A DNA stretch of 64,000 nucleotides, from the NCBI GenBank assembly GCA_015680685.1, contig MNCI01000569.1, positions 279,639 through 343,638 of the forward strand, in the 5' to 3' direction. Position 1 is the first letter of the stretch, and each line of letters opens with the position of its first letter. Of this stretch, positions 1-10,697 are shown piece by piece. The translations under genes and the position numbers were made by a program. Source of the DNA: Gnetum montanum. Its lineage: Eukaryota > Streptophyta > Gnetopsida > Gnetales > Gnetaceae. The notes under the pieces are model-generated. The model made no database searches. It saw only the letters and a list, made by a program, of their open reading frames with translations, and was not told the DNA's origin.

Positions 1-1060
1 GCACTTGTGATTGTTGCTAGAGTGATGGTGGAATGATAGCTTGAATGGAGGGGCCACAGTAATGGATTGAACCTCTTGAGCCATTCAATATTTGGGGCAT
101 GGACTTTATGAGTCCCATCGTACCTTTATCAAATGGAAAGGCATATATAATAGTCGTAGTTGACTATTGTACCAAGTGGGTAGAAGCAGTAGCCTTCATC
201 GACTATATATCCACCATTGCTACTCGGTTTGTACAACAAAACATCGTAAACAAGTTTGGTGTGCCTCTTGCATTAATTGCTAATAATGGAACTCATTTTA
301 TAGGTGTCACTTTCTAGAAACTGATGCAACACTTGGGGGTTAAGCATAAACTCACAACACCATATCACCCCTAAGCCAATGGTCAAGCTAAGGTCACGAA
401 TTGGGAGATTACAAAAATTTTAATGCGTACCATTAGCAAGTACCGAAGGGACTAGAGCACTAAATTAAATGATGCCCTTTAGGCCTATCGCTCCACATGG
501 AAGCTTCCCATAGGTTATTCTCCCTATGAGCTTGTGTACAAAAAACTACCAACATTGCCCATCCAATTTGAACTCCATACACTCTCTACAACTTGTGATC
601 TTGACCTCAATCTAAGTCTAGGATAGAAAGAATGATTAATGAATCTCAACTTGCTAGATGAAAATTGGTTAGTGGCCTTGTTATTTGATGAAACACATAA
701 GGCATTCAACAAGAAATTCCATGATCTCAAAATAAGAAAAGTCAAGTTTTAACCAAGAGACAAGCTTCTCTATTAAAATCCTGCACATGTATCCCAATGA
801 ACCAAATTTCAAACATTGTGGGAAGGACCTTACATTATTGATGAGACTTTTCCATCTAGGGCCATGATTATCTACAAACCTGATAGCCTAGACAAGAAAC
901 AATGAGTCAACATTCAACAAATAAAACCTTTCCATGAGTCCAAGCTAACCAACTCAACAAACACCTTGTCAAATGGACACCCACGCTCAATCTTTTAGAT
1001 CTCCCCCTTCCAACTTAGTCATGGGAGATGGCCACCCATACTAACACTTTATGTGGCTCC
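1..1060 (+). pseudogene. Integrase end of pol, Athila-like element H3 (left part)
   Basis: Decayed C-terminal part of a Ty3/gypsy polyprotein, which would insert retrotransposon cDNA into chromosomes. The frame reads from the window edge: MEGPQ, then [13 protein letters not shown] with the first catalytic Asp. The second Asp site reads IANNGTH where H1 has ISDNGTD, so Asp is Asn. The Glu site reads NGQAKVTN where H1 has NGQAEVTN, so Glu is Lys. A C-terminal domain follows (LLDEN, HKAFN, FQTLWEGPY) and ends at the conserved LSHG tail near 1015. Many in-frame stops stand where relatives have Trp or Gln. Two of three catalytic residues are gone, so it is dead. The rest of H3 resumes at 30893, after the H2 insertion. 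Confidence 0.88.
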
Positions 1061-1280
1061 TTAGTTTTTGACTTTTTTTTTACTCATTTTTGGTTTTACA
1101 ATTTTATGTTTTCATCTTCTTTATTTTACATATTTATATTTTTCAAGTTATTAATATTTTCTTAGTTTTTTTACACCATCATTAATATATTTAATATTTA
1201 TTGCCTACTCTTTTACTTTCTTTTATGTTTGCTTGCATTTGATGTGTTGCTCTACTTTTTTTGCTAATAAGGTGGTAGGC
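1061..1280 (+). other. First part of H3 3' non-coding region
   Basis: T-rich non-coding sequence after the pol tail, alignable by eye with the same region of H1 (about 19290-19480) and H2 (about 28210-28340). It breaks off at 1280, where the H2 5' LTR begins. The last five bases, TAGGC at 1276-1280, are the likely left target-site duplication of H2; the right copy at 30893-30897 reads CAGGT, differing by two transitions. Confidence 0.7.
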
Positions 1281-2073
1281 TGATGACCGCGATATGGGAG
1301 CTAACCATGCGATGTCGGATACTCGATCTCGGGACCTATACCCTTGCCTATAAATAAGAGGTAGGTGTCCTTGGTTTGGCAATAGATAGTTAGTCCTTAG
1401 CCAAACTCTTGCCTTTTCTCCCTCCCAAAGTTAGAATTATTTCTACGTGCCTGCAATAGGAGTCATCAAGTGAACGGATCTTTATTTGAGCATTGTGTAC
1501 CTAAGCACACCTTGTGTACGGCAATAAAGATGAAATTTATGATAAACGTTACAGCATCCAAAATAGATTAATTAGTGTTAATTAATATCATTAAATGCTT
1601 TCCTTAGTTAATTAATGATTCTCTCTCACCCTATAACTCTCTTAAGTAAATACACTCAGTACGACCACTTTGAGCATGTGTGTAATGCTTGATAACCAAG
1701 TAACGATTAGCGTTTGGTAATCCTAGTAGCATTGCACTAGTTCAAGGTGTGTACAACAAGTGGGAATGGATATTGGTGTTAGGATTAGTTAGAACCTAGT
1801 TAATGAATAGTTAAATTAAATTAGTTACTTAGTCATCTCTTTCCCTCCTTACTAGCACAGGATATAAAACATAAAAGCTATAAAAACCATATGCCTCAAG
1901 CTTACTTAACCATACAATCGTGACATACAAGTAAGTTTGGGAAGATAATGATCAACCAACTCATCCTTGTTTCGAAAAGGTATGTAAGCACTTATTCCTT
2001 GGATTTTGACCAAATCATGTGTGAAACGCTTGTATTTGTATGGTTGAATGTGGTGATACCTCACTGCTCATCA
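1281..2073 (+). repeat. 5' LTR of H2
   Basis: Starts TGATGACCGCG and ends CTGCTCATCA, so the termini form the 6-bp inverted repeat TGATGA/TCATCA. TATAAATA lies at 1349-1356 and an AATAAA-type signal near 1523. Its partner is 30083-30892, with many base differences, which points to an old insertion. Confidence 0.88.
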
Positions 2074-2074
2074 T

Positions 2075-2092
2075 TGGCACCGTTGCCGGGGA
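2075..2092 (+). other. Primer-binding site of H2 (tRNA-Asp type)
   Basis: TGGCACCGTTGCCGGGGA, one base after the LTR end. It differs by one transition from the complement of the plant tRNA-Asp 3' end (TGGCGCCGTTGCCGGGGA), the usual minus-strand primer of Athila elements. Confidence 0.9.
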
Positions 2093-2204
2093 CTTAGTTT
2101 TTTGTGCACTAATTAGAACTGAGGAAATCATTCAAATCATTTAAATGAACCCTTAGGGTTGGTTGAGAAAAGAAAATAATACATTGCACATTGAAAAAAC
2201 AAGT

Positions 2205-2238
2205 ATGTTCCCTTCTTTGTATGAAAGTGCTTCATCGC
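2205..2238 (+). pseudogene. Start of H2 gag, cut by H1
   Basis: An ATG at 2205 opens the same N-terminal gag text as the other copies (ATGTCTTCTTCT in H1 and H6). It runs 34 bases until H1 interrupts it at 2239; the frame resumes at 22009 with the matching continuation ACCGCCTAGG. ATCGC (2234-2238) and ACCGC (22009-22013) are the flanking duplication, differing by one C-to-T change. Confidence 0.8.
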
Positions 2239-2361
2239 TAATGAACCGCGATATCGTGTATGAGAAATCACATACGTGATATCACATCCACCATACGATA
2301 TCGCATACGCGATATCACATCCACTGTGCGATATCGCGTCCTGCCTCATCTTCTATAAATA
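2239..2361 (+). promoter_or_regulatory. H1 LTR promoter: GATATC palindrome array plus TATA box
   Basis: Five copies of GATATC, several extended to GCGATATCGC or ACGATATCGC, spaced 16-30 bp apart, end about 20 bp before TATAAATA (2354-2361). Position in U3 just upstream of the TATA box suggests protein-binding sites or a hairpin-forming enhancer. That role is inference; the palindromes are directly visible. Confidence 0.6.
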
Positions 2362-3077
2362 AGAGGTAGTACCCTTGGTTCAAAGATAATTAGATTTAGA
2401 CCCTTAGCCAGACTCTTGCAGTTTTGTCATTCCCAAGTTAGAATTATTTCTATGTGCTCGTAGTAGGAGTCATAGAGTGAACAGATCTTTATTCGAGCAA
2501 TTTGTACTTGAGCACAATTTTGTGTATGACAATAAAGACAAAATTTATGATAAACCTTGCAACACACAGATTAAGCTAATTAGTAATTAATGATTGTTTA
2601 ACGCTTTCCTAGTTAATTAATATCTCTCAACCTTCAACTCCCTTAGTTAAATACACTCAGTACAATTGCTTTGAGCATGCATGTAGCGCTTGATAACCTA
2701 GTAACGATTAGCATTTGGTAATCCCAGTAGCGTTGCACTGGTTCAGGATGTGTACAACAAGTAGGAACGAATACTGGTGTTAGGAACAATTAGAACTTAG
2801 TTAATGAATAGTTAGTATAAGTTAGCCACTTAGTTCCATGTTCCTCTCCTTTATTAGCAGAAGACATAAAAAATACAAAAGCTATAAAAATAATATACCT
2901 CAAGCTTACTTAACCATACAACTGTGATAATACAAGTAAGCTTGGGAAGACAACGATTGATTAACCCTAAGTGTTCCATTAAGGTGCATAAGCACTTGGT
3001 CCTTGGAGTTCGACCGGATCGTGCATGAAACGCTCGTATTCGTATGGTTGAGTGTAGGGGTACCTCGCTACTCATCA
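2239..3077 (+). repeat. 5' LTR of H1
   Basis: 839 bp, ending CTACTCATCA, paired with 21186-22008. Its first 115 bases carry five GATATC palindromes, then TATAAATA at 2354-2361. Most differences from the 3' copy are transitions. Confidence 0.9.
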
Positions 3078-3078
3078 T

Positions 3079-3096
3079 TGGCGTCATTGCCAGGGA
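3079..3096 (+). other. Primer-binding site of H1 (tRNA-Asp type)
   Basis: TGGCGTCATTGCCAGGGA, one base after the LTR end. It is a decayed match to the tRNA-Asp 3'-end complement, with three transitions. Confidence 0.88.
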
Positions 3097-3221
3097 CTTA
3101 TTTGTTTGTGTGCTACGTAGAACGTAGGAAATCATTCATATCTTTGAAACGTTAGAATGAACCCTTAGGGTTAATCAAAGAAAGACAAGACAACATTACA
3201 TTGCACACTGAACAAGACAAG

Positions 3222-3731
3222 ATGTCTTCTTCTTTGCATAAGAGCACTTCACCGCCTAGGACTAAAGCAAGAGGCAGTTGATGACATAATACACATAACC
3301 AGGATTCGCTAGTTCCTCAACAGTTTCGTGTGGTATATACTCATCCCGATGAGTATGTACCCAATTTCACCTTTATTCTCCACAAAGATGAACAACTATG
3401 TTGGAGAGACTTGGAGGGTGACATAGTGTTGCCTCTAGACCAATCAGTTTCCAACATTCTCATTCATGCTCTCACACGAATAGGCATGCCACTTTTATAC
3501 ACAGAATACGTTGCATGTGATCATAACTCAAGAGACTATCATCCCACAGAAGCACAACGTCAAAGGGACTTGTGACAGGAGAGATACCATACATCTTTGA
3601 AGGGCAAATGGCCCCATGACGCTCTGCACATTTTGAGTGAAATTGAGGATGGTGAACCTGCTTCAACAGGTTCCCCACGAAATAATGTTCCTCCTCCTGA
3701 CATTGGTTAGGAGGTGGTGTATCAGAACCTT
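3222..3731 (+). pseudogene. H1 gag, N-terminal part
   Basis: N-terminal capsid-precursor region from the family start ATG (MSSS, at 3222) to the T1 insertion. Conserved pieces include YTHPDEYVPNFTFILHKDEQ and WRDLEGD. CGA-type codons near 3279 became TGATGA, and the linker near 3570 also has a stop. The region before the main gag domain has no family I recognise but is shared by H1, H2 and H6. ACCTT at 3727-3731 is the left target duplication of T1; gag resumes at 13533 with ACCTC. Confidence 0.82.
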
Positions 3732-3921
3732 TGTACTATCCGAAATCGTTGGTGTAAGGCTGGAGAAAAAACAAACGCCGAATGATCTCCGGAGAGATAT
3801 AGCTGACACTACCTTCGCGTGAGGGCAAGCTAGAAAAATGAAGGCAGAGTGCCTTGGATGGTCTACATGCAAATCAACCAAGGACTTCCCCGAGCGTAAG
3901 CTATGGCTTGTGCTGGGGTTA

Positions 3922-4062
3922 TTGTAAACGGTGTAAACGAAATGCAAATGGTGACGCGAAATGTAAACAAAGCGCAGAGTGTAAACAGAGACTGAATTGT
4001 AAACGAAGCATAAATAGAGCTCTATTGTAAACAAAGCGTAAATAGAGTAAATAATATAAATG
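3922..4062 (-). repeat. GTTTACA-rich short repeats in T1 R/U5
   Basis: Six copies of TGTAAAC (GTTTACA on the - strand), most followed by AAAGCG or GAAGC, spaced about 15-30 bp apart. The same array appears in the other LTR at about 11650-11800. In element sense it lies downstream of the TATA box, so it would be in the RNA leader. Confidence 0.7.
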
Positions 4063-4281
4063 GAAGGCAATAATGAAATTATATTGTATTATTTAACAAG
4101 AGTGTGCACCGGTCAAAGCGTAGTTGCATGTGTGATAGAAAATCAAGTGCTAGGCCTCGGAGTAATGTGGTGATGTGTTTGCAGGTGCTTGGATGCTAGG
4201 AGTCTCATGTGCCTGAGCGTCCAAGGTTCAAAGTTGTTCTTTCTTCAAAATTGTTGACCCCGTTTAAGTGAATTGACAAGG

Positions 4282-4289
4282 TATTTATA
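4282..4289 (-). promoter_or_regulatory. TATA box of T1 3' LTR
   Basis: TATTTATA on the + strand, that is TATAAATA on the - strand, in the context CCCTATAAATACC. The matching copy in the other LTR is at 12018-12025. Confidence 0.6.
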
Positions 4290-4659
4290 GGGTTTCGCTG
4301 GGCTCAGGCGTAGGATTTATGAATGAGATCAATGGCTATGAGATGAGAGAAAAATGGATCACGTGACAAGTGTACATGGGCAGACTACATTTTGGACCGG
4401 ATGCACTGTATCTTACAATGTGTATTGATTTACATTACGCTCATGCATACAATTTGAAGCGTAAGAGCTTGAAAAGTTCACAAATGTTGCAAAATTACAA
4501 TAAAATAATAGTGTACAATAAGAGATCTTGATTCTGGCTCACTTGGAACTTCCCGATCCATGAACTAGTTATTGTAGGATGCCAACATGAGTGATCCTAT
4601 GGCTGTTTGAGATGCTTTTGCTTCATCAAGGCTGTCAACATGAGTTGATCTTGTCCTGG

Positions 4660-5660
4660 CATGTCCTCAACATGTGTCAGTGTAACCTGGGCGTGACCTA
4701 GGCATGAGCAAGTTGGGATGGTTCATTTCACACTAAATTTTGATTTTTGAGAGTTGTCTTTCAAGTGTAATTGCTGCTTGCCCTTGGGGGTAACTTGCAT
4801 GATGAGTCTGAGCTTGTTTGTGCCTTGATTTAGGTCATTTTGGCAACTCACGCTAGGCTCACGCTGTCAATGTGACCCCAGCGTGACCTGGGCATGACCA
4901 ACTAGAAGTGACACATTTTGAGCTGAATTTTGACCTCTGACGCCTATTCTTTGAAGTGCAACTATTGCCTACTCTCCAGGGTGGCCTGGATGTTGAATTT
5001 GAGTCTATTCTTGTGTTTATTTGAGCCACTTTTGATAGGTCACGCTGGGCTCACGCTGTAAGTGTGACCTCAGTGTGATCACAGCGTGACTAAGCTAAAA
5101 TGCTATGTTTCATGCTTGAATTTTGATTTTCTAGAGCCTGTGAATGAGTAGAACTATTGCCTATCCTTGGGGATTGAGTTGTTACTAAAAATTATGCTTG
5201 GGACTGCTTGATTTGACCTATTTTTATTTGGTCACGCTGGGCTCATGCTGTCAGCATGATCCCAGCGTGACCCCAGCATGACCTGGGCATGAGTAAAGAA
5301 ATCATGTGATTTTGAGCTTAATTTTCAAGGTTCTGGAGGCCGGGAGCTGTAATGAACATCAGTGAAGCTTGAAGGGAGTTCATGTGCTCGAATGTAGACT
5401 ATTTGGACTTGGTTTTGGGGCCCTAAATGTTGGTCATGCTGTACTCACGTCGTACTCATGTTGGGCAGTGTGACCTTAGCATGACCTTAGCATGAGTAGC
5501 AAGATTTGTGCGATTTTGACTTGAAATATTGGGTTATGGATGCTAAAACTTGGAGTAGTCATCAGTGGACCTTGCGAGGGCCTTGCTTGTTCAAATTAGG
5601 ACTATTTTGACTTGATTTGGAAGCTCTGAAGGTTGCACACACTGAGGGCAAGCTAGCTCA
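4660..5660 (-). repeat. Tandem ~190-205 bp repeats in T1 U3 (3' LTR)
   Basis: Five diverged units, anchored on GGCATGA or AGCGTGAC at about 4701, 4891, 5082, 5286 and 5489. Each unit has a cluster of GTGACC/GGTCACGC words followed by an AATTTTGA stretch and ACTTGAATTC-like text. They lie upstream of the - strand TATA box, where enhancers would sit. The other LTR has the same array. Confidence 0.75.
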
Positions 5661-5779
5661 ACAGCATGAGCAAGCTGGCTTGAGTTCCATGCCTTAGTTA
5701 AGTTTTTCCTCCTGAATGTCGAAAGGGGCTTAAGTCGTTCTTGTTTCAAGGTGTTAAGCTGAAATTTTGTGGTGTTTCA

Positions 5780-7555
5780 TTGGCCCCTCTTTGTTGACGT
5801 TTGGAGGAATTCACCCGAGAGACATCGACAAAGAAGTGGAAAACACCATGAACAACCTGGTACTAAGCATCGTCCGTTGGCCCCTGGCCAGATGTCATCA
5901 CACCATGTTCAAAAGTACATTGGATTGAGGAAAATTTAGTTTAAGGAAATAAGGTAATGACTTGGAGGATTAGGGATTGGTCGAAGAGTGTCGTTGTTTG
6001 AACTACGGGAGAGGAATGCTCTCATGTGAACGAGCCAATTTTTGGTCCTTGTCAACAGCCAATATAGTAGACTTGGAACCAAGGCATAGGAGGTGCGTTC
6101 TTTGGAGAAATGGGACCCTTGTGTCATGTTTGAGGGAGCCCGTTGTAAACAACCAAAGCCACACGATGATGTGCAACATGATCATTTGAGACACGAGTGT
6201 TTTTCCAAGACAATTACCTTCTCGCCTGGGGCTTGTATGAGAAGAACCAATGGTCTTTAGTCTATGATGTCAACGGGGTCATGAAGATCTTTTCCGTGCA
6301 TTTTTTTCTTTGACCCTTTTGTTCTCTTTTTCTTTTTTCTTTGTTTCTTCTTTTTTTTTGTTTTGTTTTGTTTTTCTTTTTCTTTTATTTTTCTTTTTCT
6401 TTTTGATCTTTTTGAAAGAGCTTACTTTTAGTGCTGCACTCTTTTTCAAGCGCTTGCATTGTGCATTGTGTTTTGTGTTTTACATCGCAACTACTTGGAG
6501 AATTATAGTATGCAACAGTGTATCAAGAGTGCTGAGCTAAGTGGAATGTATCCAGGGGTATAATCAAATAGGATAATTGAGACATGATATGGAAATAAGG
6601 GATATATCAGGAGTTGGGAATGTACTCATGAATGGATTGATTAACCCAGTTACGTGCGTCAGGAAGAACGTGATACCCTATCGTCATGATAAAGTGCATT
6701 TATGCATGAACGTCTCAAGCGTGCCATCCTGCAAACACAACTCCAAGGGAACAAGAAAACCATAAATGATTCAGTTAGCTAAAGCACTTTAAACTTGAAC
6801 ATAGCCAATGGAATGGGACCATCATGTGGAGTTTCAAGGCAAACAAAATCTTGAACAACATTAGTTTCATTAAGGTATATGTGATAGATCATGCAGCAGG
6901 TTTTTGGTGAGCAGATACAGGCGATTACAACAACATGTCTTTTCAAATAACGCCAGGTTGTTGATGATGTCACCAATTTGTAGTCTTTGCAGAATGTTGT
7001 GGATTAGTTTAACATCATAATCCTTTGGACCTTGCCAGTTTATCGTCATAGTGGACGATGCAGTGCTAGTTTAGAGTCATGGTGGACTATGAACAGGCAA
7101 GCTAGTTTATAGTCTTAGTGGACTTTGGTGGAGAAGTGTGGTAGTTTAGTGTCATACCGGATAGAGCCCTATGGTATTAGTTTTAAGTCATGATGCTAGG
7201 ACTTCTCTGTGGTATCAGTTTTAAGTCATGATGCCAAGACTGTTCTGTGGTATCAGTTTTAAGTCATGATGCCATGACTGCTCTGTGCTTACCTTGCTTG
7301 TGTAAGGTGTGATGCTATATGCATGGTCATGCTGTGTGTTTGCAAGATTCTGCAAAAATCAACTAGGAAGAAAACAACATCAAGCGACACCTGTTGTACA
7401 TAGAGTTAAAATGAAAGAAAAGCAATGCAAGAAGTGATAGTTTTAGGCCGTTCCAGGCCATAAGCTATTTTAAGGCCTTTTTGGGCCCTTGTTAGTTTAA
7501 CATCATTTCGGACGTGGGATAGTTTAACATCATTTTGGACAGAGGTTTTGAAGGG
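5780..7555 (-). other. T1 region between protease and 3' LTR, no gene recognised
   Basis: In element sense this is the 3' part of the internal region, where an autonomous Tat element would have pol. No reverse transcriptase, RNase H or integrase motif was found in any frame. A pyrimidine-rich run lies at 6300-6410 and an iterated AGTTTA...GGAC motif plus 38-bp repeats at 7005-7545. Next to the LTR (5780-5795), the - strand has the purine-rich tract AAAGAGGGG that would prime plus-strand DNA. Confidence 0.6.
7173..7286 (-). repeat. Three 38-bp tandem repeats in T1
   Basis: Units start at 7173, 7211 and 7249 with GGTATYAGTTTTAAGTCATG and are nearly identical. They share AGTTTTAAGTCAT with the looser motif copies on both sides. 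Confidence 0.85.
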
Positions 7556-8275
7556 CTATTGGGTGGATGGGGCATTATCACCACGTATGATGATCTCCTG
7601 TTCTTTGTGGAGGAGGTGGAGTTCTTGGTGGATGGGAGATGACACTACGCATGGCCTAGCTAGCCAAGGGCATCCTAGGATCATGTTGTAGTTTGGCATC
7701 TTGTTGATGACTATAAATTTTGCAAATGTGGGGTGATGGTCTCCTATTGTGAAGGCAATGTGGATTGTGCCTTTAACGGCTATGTGTGCTCCATCGAAGG
7801 AGTTTAGAGACTCGATTTCAATCGATTGAATGTTGTGTGTTAGGCCTAGTCGTTCGACGATGGAGTCTGCAACAACATTTTCTACCATACTATCATCAAT
7901 GTGTACTCTGCGTACTATGTATTTTTCAATGCTTACACTAATGTTCAATAGTGCATGTGTGACCTCCCCTTGTTTGGGGTTGATCTTGACATCATTGTTG
8001 TAGAAGGTTAGAGTTGTTGTGTTTGTGTCTTGTGGTACATGGGATGTAATGGCTAGGCGAATGGTGTTTTCAGTTGGAGACATGTTTTCTATGGCGGGGA
8101 TGGAGGAGAGCATGTGTGTTAGTGCTTGACGATGCTCTGGTGATGTTAAGATGAGGTTGAGCAAGGTAGGCATTACATTCTTATGTTTTAATGCATTGTG
8201 TGCATGAGATAGTACGTCTGCAAGGTTGTCATTTATATTTGTCATGGTGGGAGCCTCTTCTATTGCGTGAGCCAT
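7556..8275 (-). pseudogene. T1 aspartic protease-like remnant
   Basis: 239-codon open frame, in element order just after gag. Its C-terminal part reads YNMILGCPWL, then HQELHL, matching the usual end of Tat-type retropepsin domains (YNxILGRPWL then YHQxLKF). The catalytic loop, expected as Asp-Ser/Thr-Gly around residue 130, reads HIDDSMVENVVADS here, so Gly is missing and activity is doubtful. The first 100 residues have no recognised domain. Gag processing would be its normal role. The frame overlaps the end of the preceding segment without an obvious joined frame, suggesting a frameshift. Confidence 0.68.
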
Positions 8276-8443
8276 GATGTAGAGCTCTTATGGAGGGGCA
8301 ATGTATAAGGGTTGTTGTTTAGTGGGCCTAGGGGTAGAGCTAAGGCTACTTTGTGGTTTAGGTATTGGTGACTTGTGTTGCCACTTCTTGTATGTGGCCA
8401 AGTTGTTGGAACTTGGGCTTGGTGTTGGTGTCGTCGGAGCAAC

Positions 8444-8929
8444 TTATGTGTTTAACGTCACAATGGATAGTTGTTGCCAGTTTATTGTCTTAGCGGACGG
8501 TTGTTGTGGGACCTTTACCACAAAGGGTGTTGTGGGTTTATGAGGTGGCACTTTGATGACAAACGGAGGCCTCTTACTTGTGGAGGTGGAGGGGGCTTTT
8601 GCCTTGCTGGGAGGCACATGAATCACAAAGGGTTGTTGCACAAGTTTTGGTTTGCCACGTATGCTAATTGAGTTTATGACGTAGGAGGCATCGTCTATGT
8701 TGGATTGACTTGCCATGTCGATCGCCAATTGGCCTTGTTCTATCATTCTCTGCAGGTCATCTTGTAAAGCATGACAGTTGTTTGTACTATGACTAGCCAT
8801 TTGATGGTAATGACAGTATTGGTCCAATTTGAAATGTTGTGGGACCGGGGGCTCATTTGGTACTACCAAGGTGGGGTTTCTTAGTAGTTCACAGTACCTA
8901 TCATGTTTTTGGTGGGTAGTTACCGACAC
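8444..8929 (-). pseudogene. T1 gag, nucleocapsid-like part
   Basis: 161-codon open frame. Near residue 35 it has YCHYHQMASHSTNNCHALQD, a Cys-His arrangement followed by DLQRMIEQGQL. This is the pattern typical of Tat-lineage gag (CxYHxxxxHxTxxCxxLKxxIExLIxxGxL). A repetitive tail follows with the iterated words PFVIHVPP, PFVIKVPP and PFVVKVP. The segment continues gag from 9003-9686 in another frame, so a frameshift lies near 9005. The expected function is RNA binding and packaging. Confidence 0.78.
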
Positions 8930-9002
8930 GTGTTTATGTTGGATTTGCCCGACTTGTAATAGTTGCTTAAGTAGTTCAGAAGGTTCGGAGTGATGTATAC
9001 TT

Positions 9003-9686
9003 TCAGTGATCCTTGCGCTGAAAGTTGGGCTTTAGAGTGGCCCCTACCAATGTAGGTGAGTTGGCACCAAAGTTGGCAGCTTTGTTAGCTAGGGCTTTGG
9101 GTTGCTTAGTTGTTGGGCCCCAGTTGGTTACTTTTGTGCTTGTGGCTACTGTTGCCTCGGTCGTGTTTTGCTTGTGAGTATGTTGATTTTTGTAGGCCAC
9201 ATGAGCTGGGTCATTGCTTGATTGTGCCACCTCTTCTATGCTCTTGATTTGTGCGAATGATTGACTCAAAGTACGAGCACTCAAATAATAGAGTTTTGAC
9301 TTAATGAAATCATTCACGGCACTTTTGAGGATTGTAAGCAAATACGTTTCTGGGATAGGCTCATGAAGTTTGTTAAGGGAAGCGCTCCATCTTTGGATGA
9401 ACTTTTGTACGGGCTCTAATGGTGCTTGTTTTATTTGGATTAGACTGTCTAGTGTGGCTTCAGGCTTCAGGTTATACTTAAAATAGGTAACGAATTGATG
9501 TAACAAATCCTCTAAAGAGGATATGGAGTTATGGCGTAAGGCTCGGTACCAGTCTAAGGATTTTCCAGTTAAGGACATGGCGAACACACACAAGATTGCA
9601 TGAGGCCAAACTTGAAGTAACAAACACTCTAATCGGAATGTCACTAGGTGAGCATTTGGATCTCCCTCTCCGTTATACTTGGTCAA
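9003..9686 (-). pseudogene. T1 gag, capsid (Retrotrans_gag) domain
   Basis: 227-codon open frame carrying the canonical plant retrotransposon gag core: YNGEGDPNAHL near the start, FAMSLTGKSLDWYRAL around residues 35-50, LEDLLHQFVTYF, then QAPLEPVQKFIQRW and the end of the helical domain by about residue 150. These words identify the Retrotrans_gag family, which builds the virus-like particle. A stop separates it from upstream gag text at 9690-9900, which still reads MMQVLTNEVKRLK. The C-terminal third is Thr/Ala-rich and of low complexity. Confidence 0.85.
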
Positions 9687-9932
9687 CTACGGCAATGAAA
9701 TTCCTTTTGGTAGAGTCAATGGGGGCACTGAAGAGCTAATCGAATCATCCTGATAAAAATCCATCACCTTGACTTCTTCAGTGTTTGCAATTTTGAGGCG
9801 CTTTACCTCATTGGTCAATACTTGCATCATTTTTCTAGCCTCTACTCATTCTTGGGCACTAGGTGGACCGACTAGTTGGTTAGATTAAGCATGATAATAG
9901 TTATATTGTTGTGTGGTTTGTGGGAAAGATGA

Positions 9933-10697
9933 CTATAGGGTTGTTGATGGTTGTACTTGAGGGACATTCATGGATGGGATTGTAATAGGTGGTATGCTGT
10001 AATGAGCTGGTTGATGTTGTTGAATGCTAAGTGTGGGCCACTTCCTAGTTACAAGTTGTGAGGAAACACCTTGAACCTGTTGAGTTGAAGTAGTGAAGGG
10101 TGTTCCTTGGATTTGCACTCGTGGTATATAATGAGTAGATGTAGAAGCGGGTATCACGGATGGCATCCCAATTATTTGGGGTGGGAAGGTCACTCCTATA
10201 TTAGCTTGAGAAGATAGTTGTTGGGGTTGTACTTGTAGAAGAAAGGGTAATGTGATGATTAGAGGAATAACAGGGATGGGCATATTGAATTGGGTGTTGG
10301 TCGTAGGGAAAGTAGGAATGGGGGTGGGTGCTTCCTGTTGAGAAACAGGTGCTTGAGTACTTTTAAATGCGTGAAGAGGCATGGTCTCTCCCATGAAAGG
10401 GTGGAATAATGGGTTTGCATAAGTATGAGGACTGAGAGTGTGGTACAAATCCCCATGTTCATATTGAGCCATGAAATCATCTTCCTCATCTTCGTTTTGA
10501 GGCTCTACGGTGGGTTGCTGCAAGGTTTGATTCCTTTCCATGAGGAGCTGGGATATGAGTTCATGATGGGATTTAGAGAGGGGAATTATGTCATATGCTA
10601 AAGGGATAAAGTTATGGCCTCCCTTATAGATGAGTTCATAATGTTGTTTTGCTTCCATTTCTAAGCGATCAATGGGCAGGTTAGCTTGGATATTCAC
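9933..10697 (-). pseudogene. T1 gag, N-terminal part
   Basis: 254-codon open frame upstream of the capsid domain in element sense. It is rich in Pro, Gln and Thr in its second half, with an acidic patch (EDEEDDF) near residue 70. No catalytic motif is seen. By position it is the N-terminal extension of a Tat-type gag. It overlaps the preceding frame 10681-11112 by 17 bases, consistent with a frameshift rather than separate genes. Confidence 0.6.

Larger units (their letters stand above)
3732..5779 (-). repeat. 3' LTR of T1
   Basis: Plus-strand ends are TGTACTATCC and GGTGTTTCA. On the - strand the TATA box CTATAAATACC falls at 4282-4289. U3, 4300-5779 in window terms, holds tandem repeats of about 190-205 bp. 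GTTTACA-rich repeats lie beyond the TATA box at 3922-4062. Confidence 0.88.

Noticed and set aside
2075-2092. tRNA gene
   Set aside because: Only 18 bases match the tRNA-Asp 3' end, in antisense, next to an LTR; this is a primer-binding site.
3663-4070. 135-codon frame on the - strand
   Set aside because: It spans the H1 gag/T1 LTR junction; a related frame at 11421-11747 is just the other LTR. Non-coding.
6310-6540. 76-codon Phe-rich frame suggesting a membrane protein
   Set aside because: It is translation of a T-rich simple-sequence run on the strand opposite to T1.
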